This document shows positions 1 through 5,780 of a stretch of DNA of 5,780 nucleotides, piece after piece. The notes under the pieces were generated by a model. It saw only the letters and a list, made by a program, of their open reading frames with translations, had not been told where the DNA came from and did not search any database. Location of the stretch: the NCBI GenBank assembly GCA_002429165.1, contig DIYV01000061.1, forward strand, positions 1,237 through 7,016. Direction: 5' to 3'. This stretch comes from Gallionella sp. UBA6045. Its GTDB lineage: Bacteria; Pseudomonadota; Gammaproteobacteria; Burkholderiales; Gallionellaceae. How positions within the stretch are numbered: position 1 is the first letter of the stretch; each line of letters opens with the position of its first letter. The translations under genes and the position numbers were made by a program.

Positions 1-873
1 CTGATGGGCTACATCCACGACATCCCGGTGCATGAAGGCGATACTGTCAAAGCAGGTCAATTACTTTTCTCCATCGATCCGACAGATATCAAGGGACAAG
101 TTGATCAGGCACGCGCCGGGCTCGCCCAGGCAAATGCGGCACTGAGCGATGCCAAAGCAGACTTTGAGCGTTTCTCCAACCTGTACAAGGAAGAATCCAT
201 ACCGAAGGTGCAATACGACAAAATCAAATTGCAGTACAACATCGCGCAAAGTCAGGCAAATGCTGCCCAGGCAGGTTTGAATACTGCCGAGTCACAATTG
301 CGCTATGCGGAAGTGCGCTCCCCTATCAATGGCGTCGTGACGCAAAAGATGGCCAACAAAGGTGACCTTGCCGCACCGGGCAGACCGGTAATGGTAGTGG
401 AAAACCCCGCCAAGCTGATGATCCAAACCTCGGTCAGCGACGAAACCTACTCGCATCTGCAAATGGGAGGCAGCGCAACGGTTGAAATCGCCGGCACTGC
501 ACTGCCGGGCAAGATCGTGCGGCTGGTTTCAGCCGCGGATGCGATGTCACATACCCATCTGGTGAAGCTTGATGTGCCCGGTATCAAGGGATTCAGCAGC
601 GGCACTTTCGCCCGTGTGCGCTTCACTGTAGGCAGCAGGCAGGGTATCAGCGTGCCCAAGGCAGCACTGCTTGAGCGCGCCGGCATTGCCGGAGTGTTCG
701 TGGTAGATGCTGACGGGATCGCCCACTATCGCATGGTCAGGGTCGGCAGAGAACAGGATGGCGTGATCGAAATCGAAGCCGGGCTCAATGCCGGAGAAAA
801 AGTCGTGGTAAGCAACACTGCCGAATTCGATTCGGGCGACCGGATCAATCTGACTGGAAGTAACCAGCCATGA
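1..873 (+). CDS. RND efflux periplasmic adaptor subunit (membrane fusion protein), 5'-truncated by window edge
   Basis: This is the periplasmic adaptor of an RND tripartite pump, which links the inner-membrane permease to an outer-membrane channel. The frame is open from base 1. The ATG at 4 is internal, because the protein enters directly in the first lipoyl half-motif (HEGDTVKAGQLLFSID, residues 10-25 counted from that ATG) and no signal peptide is visible. Next come an Ala/Gln-rich alpha-hairpin (about 28-100), the second lipoyl half around RSPINGVV (105-112), a beta-barrel domain (about 133-210) and a membrane-proximal domain (about 213-289). The hairpin tip carries R56, L60 and P67 at the spacing of the AcrA-type Arg-Leu-Ser channel-docking motif, with Pro replacing Ser. 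The stop overlaps the next start (ATGA), so the two genes are translationally coupled. The family call is secure. The substrate and the missing N-terminal portion cannot be judged. Confidence 0.93.
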   Translation: MMGYIHDIPVHEGDTVKAGQLLFSIDPTDIKGQVDQARAGLAQANAALSDAKADFERFSNLYKEESIPKVQYDKIKLQYNIAQSQANAAQAGLNTAESQLRYAEVRSPINGVVTQKMANKGDLAAPGRPVMVVENPAKLMIQTSVSDETYSHLQMGGSATVEIAGTALPGKIVRLVSAADAMSHTHLVKLDVPGIKGFSSGTFARVRFTVGSRQGISVPKAALLERAGIAGVFVVDADGIAHYRMVRVGREQDGVIEIEAGLNAGEKVVVSNTAEFDSGDRINLTGSNQP

Positions 874-3800
874 GCCAAGAATCAATGAGCGGGTCCAATC
901 AACCCATGAACATCGCGGGGCGACTGGCGAAGATCTTCCTGACATCAAAGATCACCGCGATGATCATGTTGGTCATCACGCTGGTCGGTCTGGTGGCGGT
1001 GATGGTGACGCCGCGTGAATACAACCCGCAGATCGTCGTGCCTGCTGCCAATATCATCGTTGCCAAGCCGGGTGCAACAGCTGACGAGGTAGAGAACACC
1101 ATCGTCAAGCCGCTCGAGGCGATCATGAACGCGCAGGCCGGCGTGAAACACACCTTTGGCTACGCAGTCAACGACTACGGCGTCGTGACAGTACAGTTCG
1201 ATGTCGGCCAGGATCAGGAAAAAAGTCTGGTCAAGTTATATAACCAGTTGATGCAGAACATGGATCGCATGCCCTCAGGCGCAATGCAGCCCATGGTCAA
1301 ACCCATCAATGTGGACGACGTGCCCATCATGACGCTGACACTCGCGTCAACCAAACAAAGCGACTACGAATTGCGTTACGTGGCGCTGCATGTCCTGGAG
1401 CAATTGCGCAACATTCCGGGCGTTTCCTTCACCGAGATCGTCGGTGGGCGTCCTCGCGCGGTCAACATCTACATCGATGCACAGAAGCTCGCCGCCGCCG
1501 GCCTTGCGCTTGACCAGGTAGATCGCATGTTGAATGCCACCAACATGTCAATGCCCGCAGGGGAATTGGTCGACAACAACAAGAATACCCCGCTGCGCTT
1601 CAATGGTTTCCTCAATAATGCCCGCGAAGTGGGAGACATCGTGCTGGGTGCCCCCAGAGGCCGGCCTGTGTTCCTCAAGGATGTGGCGCGTATCGAAGAT
1701 GGACCCGCCGAAGTGGATTCATCCTCGCACTTCGCCTTCGGACCCGCCAAACAGCATCCTGCTTTCAAAGGTGATGCACCGGCAGTCACTATCGCCATAG
1801 CGAAAAAGGCCGGCACCAACGCTGTAGTCGTTGCCAACGCAGTACTTGCCAAACTTGAAACGCTCAAGCGTGAAGCCATCCCGGAAGGCGTCAGCGTTTC
1901 TGTCACCCGTGATGATGGCGCGAAGGCGAACGGTGCGGTGAATACACTGGTCGAGCATCTGGGAATCGCCATCGGCTCGGTTGTTGTCGTATTGCTGTTC
2001 TTCCTGGGCTGGCGTGAAGCTGCCATTGTGACCCTCACCGTGCCGCTGATCCTGTTTGTCGTGCTGACCGTAGGCCTGGTTGCCGGCCAGACCATGAACC
2101 GCATCACGCTGTTCGCATTGATCCTGTCACTGGGTCTTCTGGTAGACGCCGCGATTGTGGTCATTGAAAATATCCATCGCCATTTGCATCATGGCGGTGC
2201 TGCGAATTTCAAGGAAACGCTGATACTCGCCACCAATGAGATCGGCAACCCCACCAACGTGGCCACGATCGCCGTCATTCTGGCTTTCATCCCGATGGCA
2301 TTCGTCACCGGCATGATGGGGCCTTTCATGCAACCTATCCCGTTCAACGTACCTGTCGCGATGATTGCATCGCTGCTGATCGCCTATATGGTGGTGCCAT
2401 GGGCGGCATACCGCATGCTCAAGGGCAAGGCATTGGCGGAACTGGAGAAAACACCCACGATGGAAGAACATGACGCGCAACCGCAAGATCCTTTGCACCG
2501 CGCCTATGTCAGTGTGATCACACCATTGCTCAACAATAGCAAACGTCGCAACTGGCTTTTCCTGATCGTGGCGGTACTTCTGACGCTCGCGATGCTGCAA
2601 CCGTTATGGCAGTTCATTCGCCCTTCAGGCATGAACGGACCGCTAAGTGCGCTGGGCGTGGAACTGAAAATGTTGCCGAACGACAACACCAACACTTTCC
2701 TGCTCGAAGTTGACACACCTGCGGGGACTGCTCTGGCGCGTACCGACGAAGTGGCCCGGGCCGTGGGCGATGTACTCGCGCATACTCAACATGTCGTCGA
2801 TTACCAGACCTTCCTCGGCGTAACCGCTACAGTGGATTTTGCAGCTTTGGTGCGCGGAGACATCCTCAAGCGCGGGACAAACCTTGCCCAGATCCGTGTC
2901 AATCTAGTCGACAAACACGATCGCTCGGCAAGTTCGCACGAGATCGTATCCGCTCTGAATGAAGCACTGATGCCGGTCAGAAAGCGTTTCCCTGATACCC
3001 AGATCAAGCTGTATGAGACGCCGCCGGGACCACCGGTGCAATCGCAAATCCTTGCGGAATTATACGGCCCCGATTACAACAAGCTGCGCGCAGCTGCCTC
3101 GGTCGTCAGGGAAGATTTCAACAATATCTACGGCATCATCAATGCTGACGATTCGGTAACGGCAGCCGTGGAAAGTTATGAGATCCGCGTTGATGCCGAA
3201 AAGGCTGCGCTTGCAGGCATTGCGCCGGCACAGGTAGCCAAGTTGATACATGATTATGTAAGCGGCTTTTCGCTTGGCGCACTGCATATCGAGGATGCCA
3301 GGGAGCCGATCAACCTGACTGTGCGTCTGCCCCGCTCCGAACGTCAATCGCCGGGGCAGATATTATCGCTGGCGGTAGTCAATGCCATGGGTCAGCAAGT
3401 TCCCCTGTCATCAATCGCCACCATGAACCGTGTGGTTGCTGCCAAGCCGATCTATGACCGTGATCAGCATCAAGTCGTCATGGTCGGCGGGGAATTGCTG
3501 CGTTCCAGCCCGGTCTATGCAGTGCTCGCGCTCGACAAGATGCTGGATAACAAAACTGTGGCTGGCGAACATTTCACAACCGGTAACCTGGGATTCAACG
3601 AAGCCCAACCCAGGGACCTGACCAAATATCAAGTCCTGTGGGGTGGCGAGATGCGACTCACCCTGGATGTGTTTCGTGATCTGGGAAGCGCCTTCATTGT
3701 GGCACTGGTGCTGATTTATCTGGTGCTGGTTGGTTATTACAAATCATTCGTGATCCCCATGATCGTGATGGGTGCGATACCGCTGACCCTGGTCGGGGTC

Positions 3801-4157
3801 TTTCCCGGGCATATGCTCATGCATCAGGCTTTCACAGCAACGTCGATGATCGGGGTCATCGCGTTGGCAGGGATCGTGGTGCGAAACTCATTGCTCCTGA
3901 TCGATTTCATTATTGAACATGAAGCGCGCGGTTGCAGTGTGAAGGAAGCAGTGATCGAGGCTGGAGCGATCCGCTTCAGACCGATACTGCTGACGGCACT
4001 GGCAATCATCCTGGGTTCTGCGATCATGGTTACCGATCCTGTTTTTGGTGGTCTGGCCGTGTCGCTTATTTTCGGGACATTCGCTTCCACCGCACTGACC
4101 CTGCTGGTGATTCCGCTGCTTTACTTCCTCTGGCGCCGGCAAACCAGCCCAGAATAG
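870..4157 (+). CDS. RND-family efflux transporter permease subunit (AcrB/CusA-like superfamily)
   Basis: This is the proton-driven inner-membrane pump, complete at 1095 residues; the family is usually about 1000-1100. The layout is canonical: TM1 at about 27-46, a large periplasmic loop to about 360, TM2-6 at about 366-515, a charged cytoplasmic linker (about 515-560), TM7 at about 562-582, a second periplasmic loop to about 935, and TM8-12 at about 938-1090. The family signature 'TPREYNPQIVVPAANI' follows TM1. TM4 reads LLVDAAIVVIEN (Asp426, Ala427, Ala428): AcrB has Asp-Asp here, while CusA-type metal pumps have Asp-Ala-Ala. TM10 has GIVVRNSLLLIDF with Arg1005-Asn1006, where AcrB has Lys-Asn. 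The start at 870 is favoured by GGAAG at 856-860, 9 bases upstream, and by the ATGA overlap. In-frame ATGs at 885 and 906 lack a clear ribosome binding site. Whether the cargo is drugs, solvents or metals is not determined. Confidence 0.97.
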   Translation: MSQESMSGSNQPMNIAGRLAKIFLTSKITAMIMLVITLVGLVAVMVTPREYNPQIVVPAANIIVAKPGATADEVENTIVKPLEAIMNAQAGVKHTFGYAVNDYGVVTVQFDVGQDQEKSLVKLYNQLMQNMDRMPSGAMQPMVKPINVDDVPIMTLTLASTKQSDYELRYVALHVLEQLRNIPGVSFTEIVGGRPRAVNIYIDAQKLAAAGLALDQVDRMLNATNMSMPAGELVDNNKNTPLRFNGFLNNAREVGDIVLGAPRGRPVFLKDVARIEDGPAEVDSSSHFAFGPAKQHPAFKGDAPAVTIAIAKKAGTNAVVVANAVLAKLETLKREAIPEGVSVSVTRDDGAKANGAVNTLVEHLGIAIGSVVVVLLFFLGWREAAIVTLTVPLILFVVLTVGLVAGQTMNRITLFALILSLGLLVDAAIVVIENIHRHLHHGGAANFKETLILATNEIGNPTNVATIAVILAFIPMAFVTGMMGPFMQPIPFNVPVAMIASLLIAYMVVPWAAYRMLKGKALAELEKTPTMEEHDAQPQDPLHRAYVSVITPLLNNSKRRNWLFLIVAVLLTLAMLQPLWQFIRPSGMNGPLSALGVELKMLPNDNTNTFLLEVDTPAGTALARTDEVARAVGDVLAHTQHVVDYQTFLGVTATVDFAALVRGDILKRGTNLAQIRVNLVDKHDRSASSHEIVSALNEALMPVRKRFPDTQIKLYETPPGPPVQSQILAELYGPDYNKLRAAASVVREDFNNIYGIINADDSVTAAVESYEIRVDAEKAALAGIAPAQVAKLIHDYVSGFSLGALHIEDAREPINLTVRLPRSERQSPGQILSLAVVNAMGQQVPLSSIATMNRVVAAKPIYDRDQHQVVMVGGELLRSSPVYAVLALDKMLDNKTVAGEHFTTGNLGFNEAQPRDLTKYQVLWGGEMRLTLDVFRDLGSAFIVALVLIYLVLVGYYKSFVIPMIVMGAIPLTLVGVFPGHMLMHQAFTATSMIGVIALAGIVVRNSLLLIDFIIEHEARGCSVKEAVIEAGAIRFRPILLTALAIILGSAIMVTDPVFGGLAVSLIFGTFASTALTLLVIPLLYFLWRRQTSPE

Positions 4158-4582
4158 GTTATGTATCACCGTACCGTTGCGTAAACAAATGTTAATCGAA
4201 CTGACACAACCGGGCCGATTGAGTCAGGCGGTATTTTGTCCTGTGGCGGTGCCAACAGCCAGTCGACACAAAAAGAATAAATATCCCTGATTTTTAATCC
4301 AATAGGCAACAAAAAGCCCGCCGCTGTGCGGGCTTTTTGAGTGATGTGGCGCCCCAAACGGAGTGCATATAGTTAGCATTGGCGCCGCCTACGTTGTCAG
4401 CTATGTTTAAAGGCCCCCATCGAAGCCCCCTGAATAATTAGCATTGAATTGTGTTGTGTTTGACATGCGGCGGTGCCAGCGTACAGCGGATAGCCCATCG
4501 GGCTGCCCTGTCTGCAGCCACTGTAACAACTTTTTCACTCCGTTCACAGGCACATGACGTTCAGGCACAAAATTATTCCCAA
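4158..4582. other. Intergenic region between the efflux operon and the toxin-antitoxin cassette
   Basis: I see no convincing gene here. The first 153 bases are the 3' untranslated stretch of the permease, leading to the terminator at 4311-4338. Beyond it are two copies of TTAGCATTG (4373-4381 and 4438-4446), two copies of TGGCGCC (4347-4353 and 4380-4386), and a short hairpin, AGCCC-ATC-GGGCT (4492-4504). A 62-codon GTG-start frame at 4451-4639 runs through the antitoxin promoter, resembles no family I recognise and is not supported. Confidence 0.6.
4311..4338. terminator. Strong rho-independent terminator, A/T-flanked so likely bidirectional
   Basis: AAAAAGCCCGC at 4311-4321 is perfectly complementary to GCGGGCTTTTT at 4328-4338, giving an 11-bp stem around a 6-base loop (4322-4327). 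The 3' T-run supports termination of plus-strand transcripts from the efflux operon. The 5' A-run makes it equally good on the minus strand. It lies 153 bases after the permease stop and insulates the toxin-antitoxin cassette from read-through. Confidence 0.88.
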
Positions 4583-4611
4583 TTGCCCTTTTTAATTTTC
4601 CTTACTATAAT
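4583..4611 (+). promoter_or_regulatory. Sigma-70-like promoter of the toxin-antitoxin operon
   Basis: TTGCCC at 4583-4588 matches 4 of 6 bases of the -35 consensus. A 17-base AT-rich spacer separates it from a perfect TATAAT at 4606-4611. Transcription would begin at about 4617-4620, roughly 20-25 bases before the antitoxin ATG, giving a short leader with just enough room for the ribosome binding site. The match is by eye and has not been tested. Confidence 0.65.
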
Positions 4612-4625
4612 TCACCATGTAAGGA
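4599..4625. promoter_or_regulatory. Candidate autoregulatory operator: 7-bp inverted repeat bracketing the -10 box
   Basis: TCCTTAC at 4599-4605 and GTAAGGA at 4619-4625 are perfect inverted copies separated by 13 bases. The arm centres are 20 bp apart, about two helical turns. The -10 box (4606-4611) and the expected transcription start lie between the arms, so a bound protein would block RNA polymerase. AbrB-fold antitoxins commonly repress their own promoters as dimers, alone or with the toxin. Assigning this site to the adjacent antitoxin is inference. Confidence 0.45.
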
Positions 4626-4627
4626 TT

Positions 4628-4634
4628 AAAGGAG
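4628..4634 (+). promoter_or_regulatory. Ribosome binding site of the antitoxin gene
   Basis: AAAGGAG at 4628-4634 lies 6 bases before the ATG at 4641 and fixes that start. The downstream toxin gene has no comparable site, so the antitoxin should be translated more efficiently than the toxin, as is usual for such cassettes. Confidence 0.75.
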
Positions 4635-4640
4635 TTTGAG

Positions 4641-4859
4641 ATGACAACCGATGCCACACTTACCAGCAAGGGCCAAACGACAATCCCCAAGGAAATTCGG
4701 GATAGTCTCCACATGAAGGCCGGTGACCGAATGACATTCACGTTGATGCCAGATGATACTGTCGTCATGCGCGTGAAAAGCAAGAGCATTGCTGAACTGG
4801 CAGGCAAATTGCACAAGAAGGGGCGAAAGCCTGTTCCTGTTGAGCAACTGTCACGCTAA
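4641..4859 (+). CDS. AbrB/SpoVT-fold (MazE/VapB-type) antitoxin
   Basis: This 72-residue protein is the predicted antitoxin and DNA-binding autorepressor of a type II toxin-antitoxin pair. Residues 5-45 form a swapped-hairpin AbrB domain with the hallmark string TLTSKGQTTIPKEIRDSL (6-23), followed by MKAGDRMTF and a second beta pair ending VVMRVK. The C-terminal tail (about 48-72, IAELAGKLHKKGRKPVPVEQ) matches the segment that wraps around and neutralises PIN toxins in AbrB-type VapB proteins. The length is typical. A strong ribosome binding site and its own promoter precede the gene, and its TAA overlaps the toxin ATG by one base. Cytoplasmic. The domain assignment is clear, and the antitoxin role rests on the pairing with the PIN gene. 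Confidence 0.93.
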   Translation: MTTDATLTSKGQTTIPKEIRDSLHMKAGDRMTFTLMPDDTVVMRVKSKSIAELAGKLHKKGRKPVPVEQLSR

Positions 4860-5254
4860 TGCTCGGAATCGGCACCAACGTTCTCGTTCGTTTTCTGGTT
4901 CGGGACGACGAAACTCAGTTTGAGAAGGCCCGCAAACTGATCAAACGTGAAGTTGCAGCAGGCCGCCGCGTTTTCGTAAACCAATTGGTACTCATGGAAT
5001 CAGAATGGGTACTACGCAGCCGATATGCTGTACCTAAAAATCAGATTATCGAGGCCATTTCTGGCTTACTTGACGCGACCGATATCCAATTTGAGGATGA
5101 GCCGTCCATTGAGGAAGCTCTTTTCATGTGGAAGGATACTGCTGCCGATTTTGCTGATTGTCTGATCGGCGCTAAAAACCGGCGGCTTGGATGTAGGACG
5201 ACGGTATCCTTCGATGTTAAAGCGTCCAAATTGCCAGGCTTCATTGGTGCCTAA
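4859..5254 (+). CDS. VapC-like PIN-domain toxin with first catalytic Asp replaced by Gly
   Basis: This 131-residue single PIN domain belongs to a family of Mg-dependent RNases, in which VapC toxins cleave tRNA or rRNA. The N-terminus reads MLGIGTNVLVRFLVRDD. Relatives normally carry Asp before 'TNVLVR', but here residue 5 is Gly (codon GGC, 4871-4873). The remaining acidic positions are present: Glu47 in LMESEWVLRSRY, Asp97 and Asp100 in DFADCLIGAKNR, and Asp119 in SFDVKASKLPGF. The full-length frame, typical size and intact C-terminal motif argue against general decay. The gene starts inside the antitoxin stop (TAATG) and lacks a Shine-Dalgarno sequence, so translation should depend on the antitoxin. 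It may be an inactive toxin kept for its binding role, or a recently mutated copy. The family is certain; activity is doubtful. Confidence 0.93.
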   Translation: MLGIGTNVLVRFLVRDDETQFEKARKLIKREVAAGRRVFVNQLVLMESEWVLRSRYAVPKNQIIEAISGLLDATDIQFEDEPSIEEALFMWKDTAADFADCLIGAKNRRLGCRTTVSFDVKASKLPGFIGA

Positions 5255-5281
5255 TTGCATTTCTCAATCAAAAGTGAAATC

Positions 5282-5325
5282 GTAGGGTGCGCCATGCGCA
5301 CCATGGTGCGTGGAACGCACCCTAC
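5282..5325. repeat. REP-like nested palindromic element
   Basis: Outer arms GTAGGGTGCG (5282-5291) and CGCACCCTAC (5316-5325) are perfect inverted repeats of 10 bp. Inside, CCA (5292-5294) pairs with TGG (5311-5313), and the core CGCACCATGGTGCG (5297-5310) is a perfect 14-bp palindrome. The small bulges TG (5295-5296) and AA (5314-5315) make an imperfect long hairpin typical of REP or mini-mobile extragenic repeats. Sequences beginning GTAGGGTGCG are familiar as dispersed repeats in proteobacteria. It starts 28 bases after the toxin stop and could end or stabilise that transcript. Only one copy is in this window, so dispersal is inferred. Confidence 0.85.
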
Positions 5326-5621
5326 AATAATGTTGCTTTGAACGAAAATTGGTATAACAGTCCAGCGATTTCCAAAAAACGGAACAACACAGCATAACCG
5401 ACGTAAGTGAACACGCTCATTACCCATCGAAAATATGCGCGCCTCATTAATTTTAATAATATGGGCCAGTGGACACGACATAATTCTTTGGATTGAAGAG
5501 GCTGTAGCTCTTCGGTCATTTATCCCGCCCAAAATTTGGGTACACTCTGCCAATTCATCTTGTTGTGGATATTAGGCTGCTTGGCAAGTTGAACGTCTAC
5601 ACGGTGCTTACCCAACAAGAA
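5326..5621. other. Gene-poor region between the REP-like element and the GGDEF fragment
   Basis: No well-supported gene is seen in these roughly 300 AT-richer bases. The best candidate is a 65-codon minus-strand frame (5519 down to 5322) with one possible membrane segment; its stop codon falls inside the palindromic repeat. Other structure is a near-perfect palindrome, CCCAAA-A-TTTGGG (5528-5540), just upstream of that frame, and a short hairpin, GAAGAG-N7-CTCTTC (5495-5513), within it. Neither has a function I can name. Confidence 0.5.
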
Positions 5622-5650
5622 AAGCGAACAACAAATTATTTGTTTCGCTT
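5622..5650 (-). terminator. Possible weak intrinsic terminator overlapping the GGDEF stop codon
   Basis: Read on the minus strand, AAGCGA (5650-5645) pairs with TCGCTT (5627-5622). Inside it AACAAAT (5644-5638) pairs with ATTTGTT (5636-5630) around a single base, with a two-base GT bulge. A broken T-rich run (TTCTTGTT) follows. The stem is AT-rich and the T-run interrupted, so termination efficiency is uncertain. Its position, at the end of the GGDEF frame and pointing the right way, supports the call. Confidence 0.4.
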
Positions 5651-5780
5651 GGCCTCGTAGAGAGCTTTATCCGCCGTTGCCAGCAATTTAGCCATGGAGT
5701 CGATGGAGTCTGTAAAGGTTGCAATTCCAATCGAAATACCGGCCTGGCTTGCAGTGAGTCCCGGCAGCAGCGATCATTGG
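5636..5780 (-). pseudogene. C-terminal end of a GGDEF (diguanylate cyclase) domain, partial and apparently interrupted
   Basis: The minus-strand frame ending at TAA (5638-5636) encodes 45 residues matching the end of a GGDEF domain. GISIGIATF is the conserved 'SIGIA' beta-strand, and LLATADKALYEAKRNK is the terminal 'AD.ALY.AK' helix. Complete proteins of this family make cyclic di-GMP, and the GG(D/E)EF active-site loop would lie beyond the window. Continuing upstream, the same frame meets TGA at 5776-5774, only 7 bases from the edge. The gene is therefore either broken by a nonsense or frameshift mutation, a decayed fragment, or affected by a sequence error. The domain identity is fairly sure; pseudogene status is inferred from this single stop. 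Confidence 0.6.

Noticed and set aside
1469..2164. Long minus-strand open frame of 231 codons inside the permease gene
   Set aside because: It lies antisense to a clearly coding, fully conserved RND gene. Its Ser/Thr/Arg-rich composition is a typical reverse-strand shadow, and no domain is recognisable.
3932..4195. Plus-strand 87-codon frame running past the permease stop
   Set aside because: It is out of frame with the permease C-terminal transmembrane helices, which are clearly coding, and has no start signal.
4460..4465. Perfect TTGACA hexamer suggesting a second, upstream promoter
   Set aside because: No acceptable -10 box at 16-18 bases (nearest is TACAGC), whereas the promoter at 4583-4611 is complete and well placed.
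4451..4639. 62-codon plus-strand frame with GTG start before the antitoxin
   Set aside because: It spans the antitoxin promoter and leader, shows no ribosome binding site and has no recognisable domain.
5282..5325. CRISPR repeat or classical bacterial terminator
   Set aside because: There is only one copy, with no spaced array and no T-run after the hairpin; it fits a REP-like palindrome better.
5251..5553. Minus-strand 100-codon frame
   Set aside because: Part of it is a translation of the palindromic repeat (VGCVPRTMVRMAHPT), and the rest shows no family features.

Overview
The window looks like chromosomal DNA from a Gram-negative bacterium. The adaptor plus inner-membrane RND pump pair only makes sense in a two-membrane cell. 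Gene style, moderate GC content and a 'GTAGGGTGCG' type extragenic palindrome point to a proteobacterium, perhaps a beta- or gammaproteobacterium; that placement is inference.

Positions 1-4157 hold the end of an efflux operon. A periplasmic adaptor (membrane fusion protein), missing its N-terminus at the window edge, overlaps by ATGA a complete 1095-residue RND permease. Together with an outer-membrane channel that is not in the window, they would form a tripartite pump. The substrate cannot be read from sequence. The permease has an unusual proton-relay signature: Asp-Ala-Ala in TM4 and Arg-Asn in TM10. A strong intrinsic terminator at 4311-4338 closes the operon.

Positions 4339-4640 are a gene-free leader ending in a good sigma-70 type promoter. 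A 7-bp inverted repeat brackets its -10 box and is a candidate autoregulatory operator. This promoter drives a two-gene type II toxin-antitoxin cassette: an AbrB/SpoVT-fold antitoxin (4641-4859) and a VapC-like PIN-domain protein (4859-5254), joined by a 1-base TAATG overlap. The PIN protein has Gly where the family has its first catalytic Asp, so the toxin may be inactive.

After the cassette come a 44-bp REP-like nested palindrome (5282-5325) and about 300 bases with no convincing gene. On the minus strand at the right edge is the C-terminal end of a GGDEF (diguanylate cyclase) domain. Its frame meets a TGA 7 bases from the window end, so it may be a broken gene. A weak hairpin terminator overlaps its stop codon.

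Nothing here is a clearly new system. The items most worth checking are the PIN-domain Asp-to-Gly change, the operator-like repeat, the permease relay residues and the interrupted GGDEF gene.
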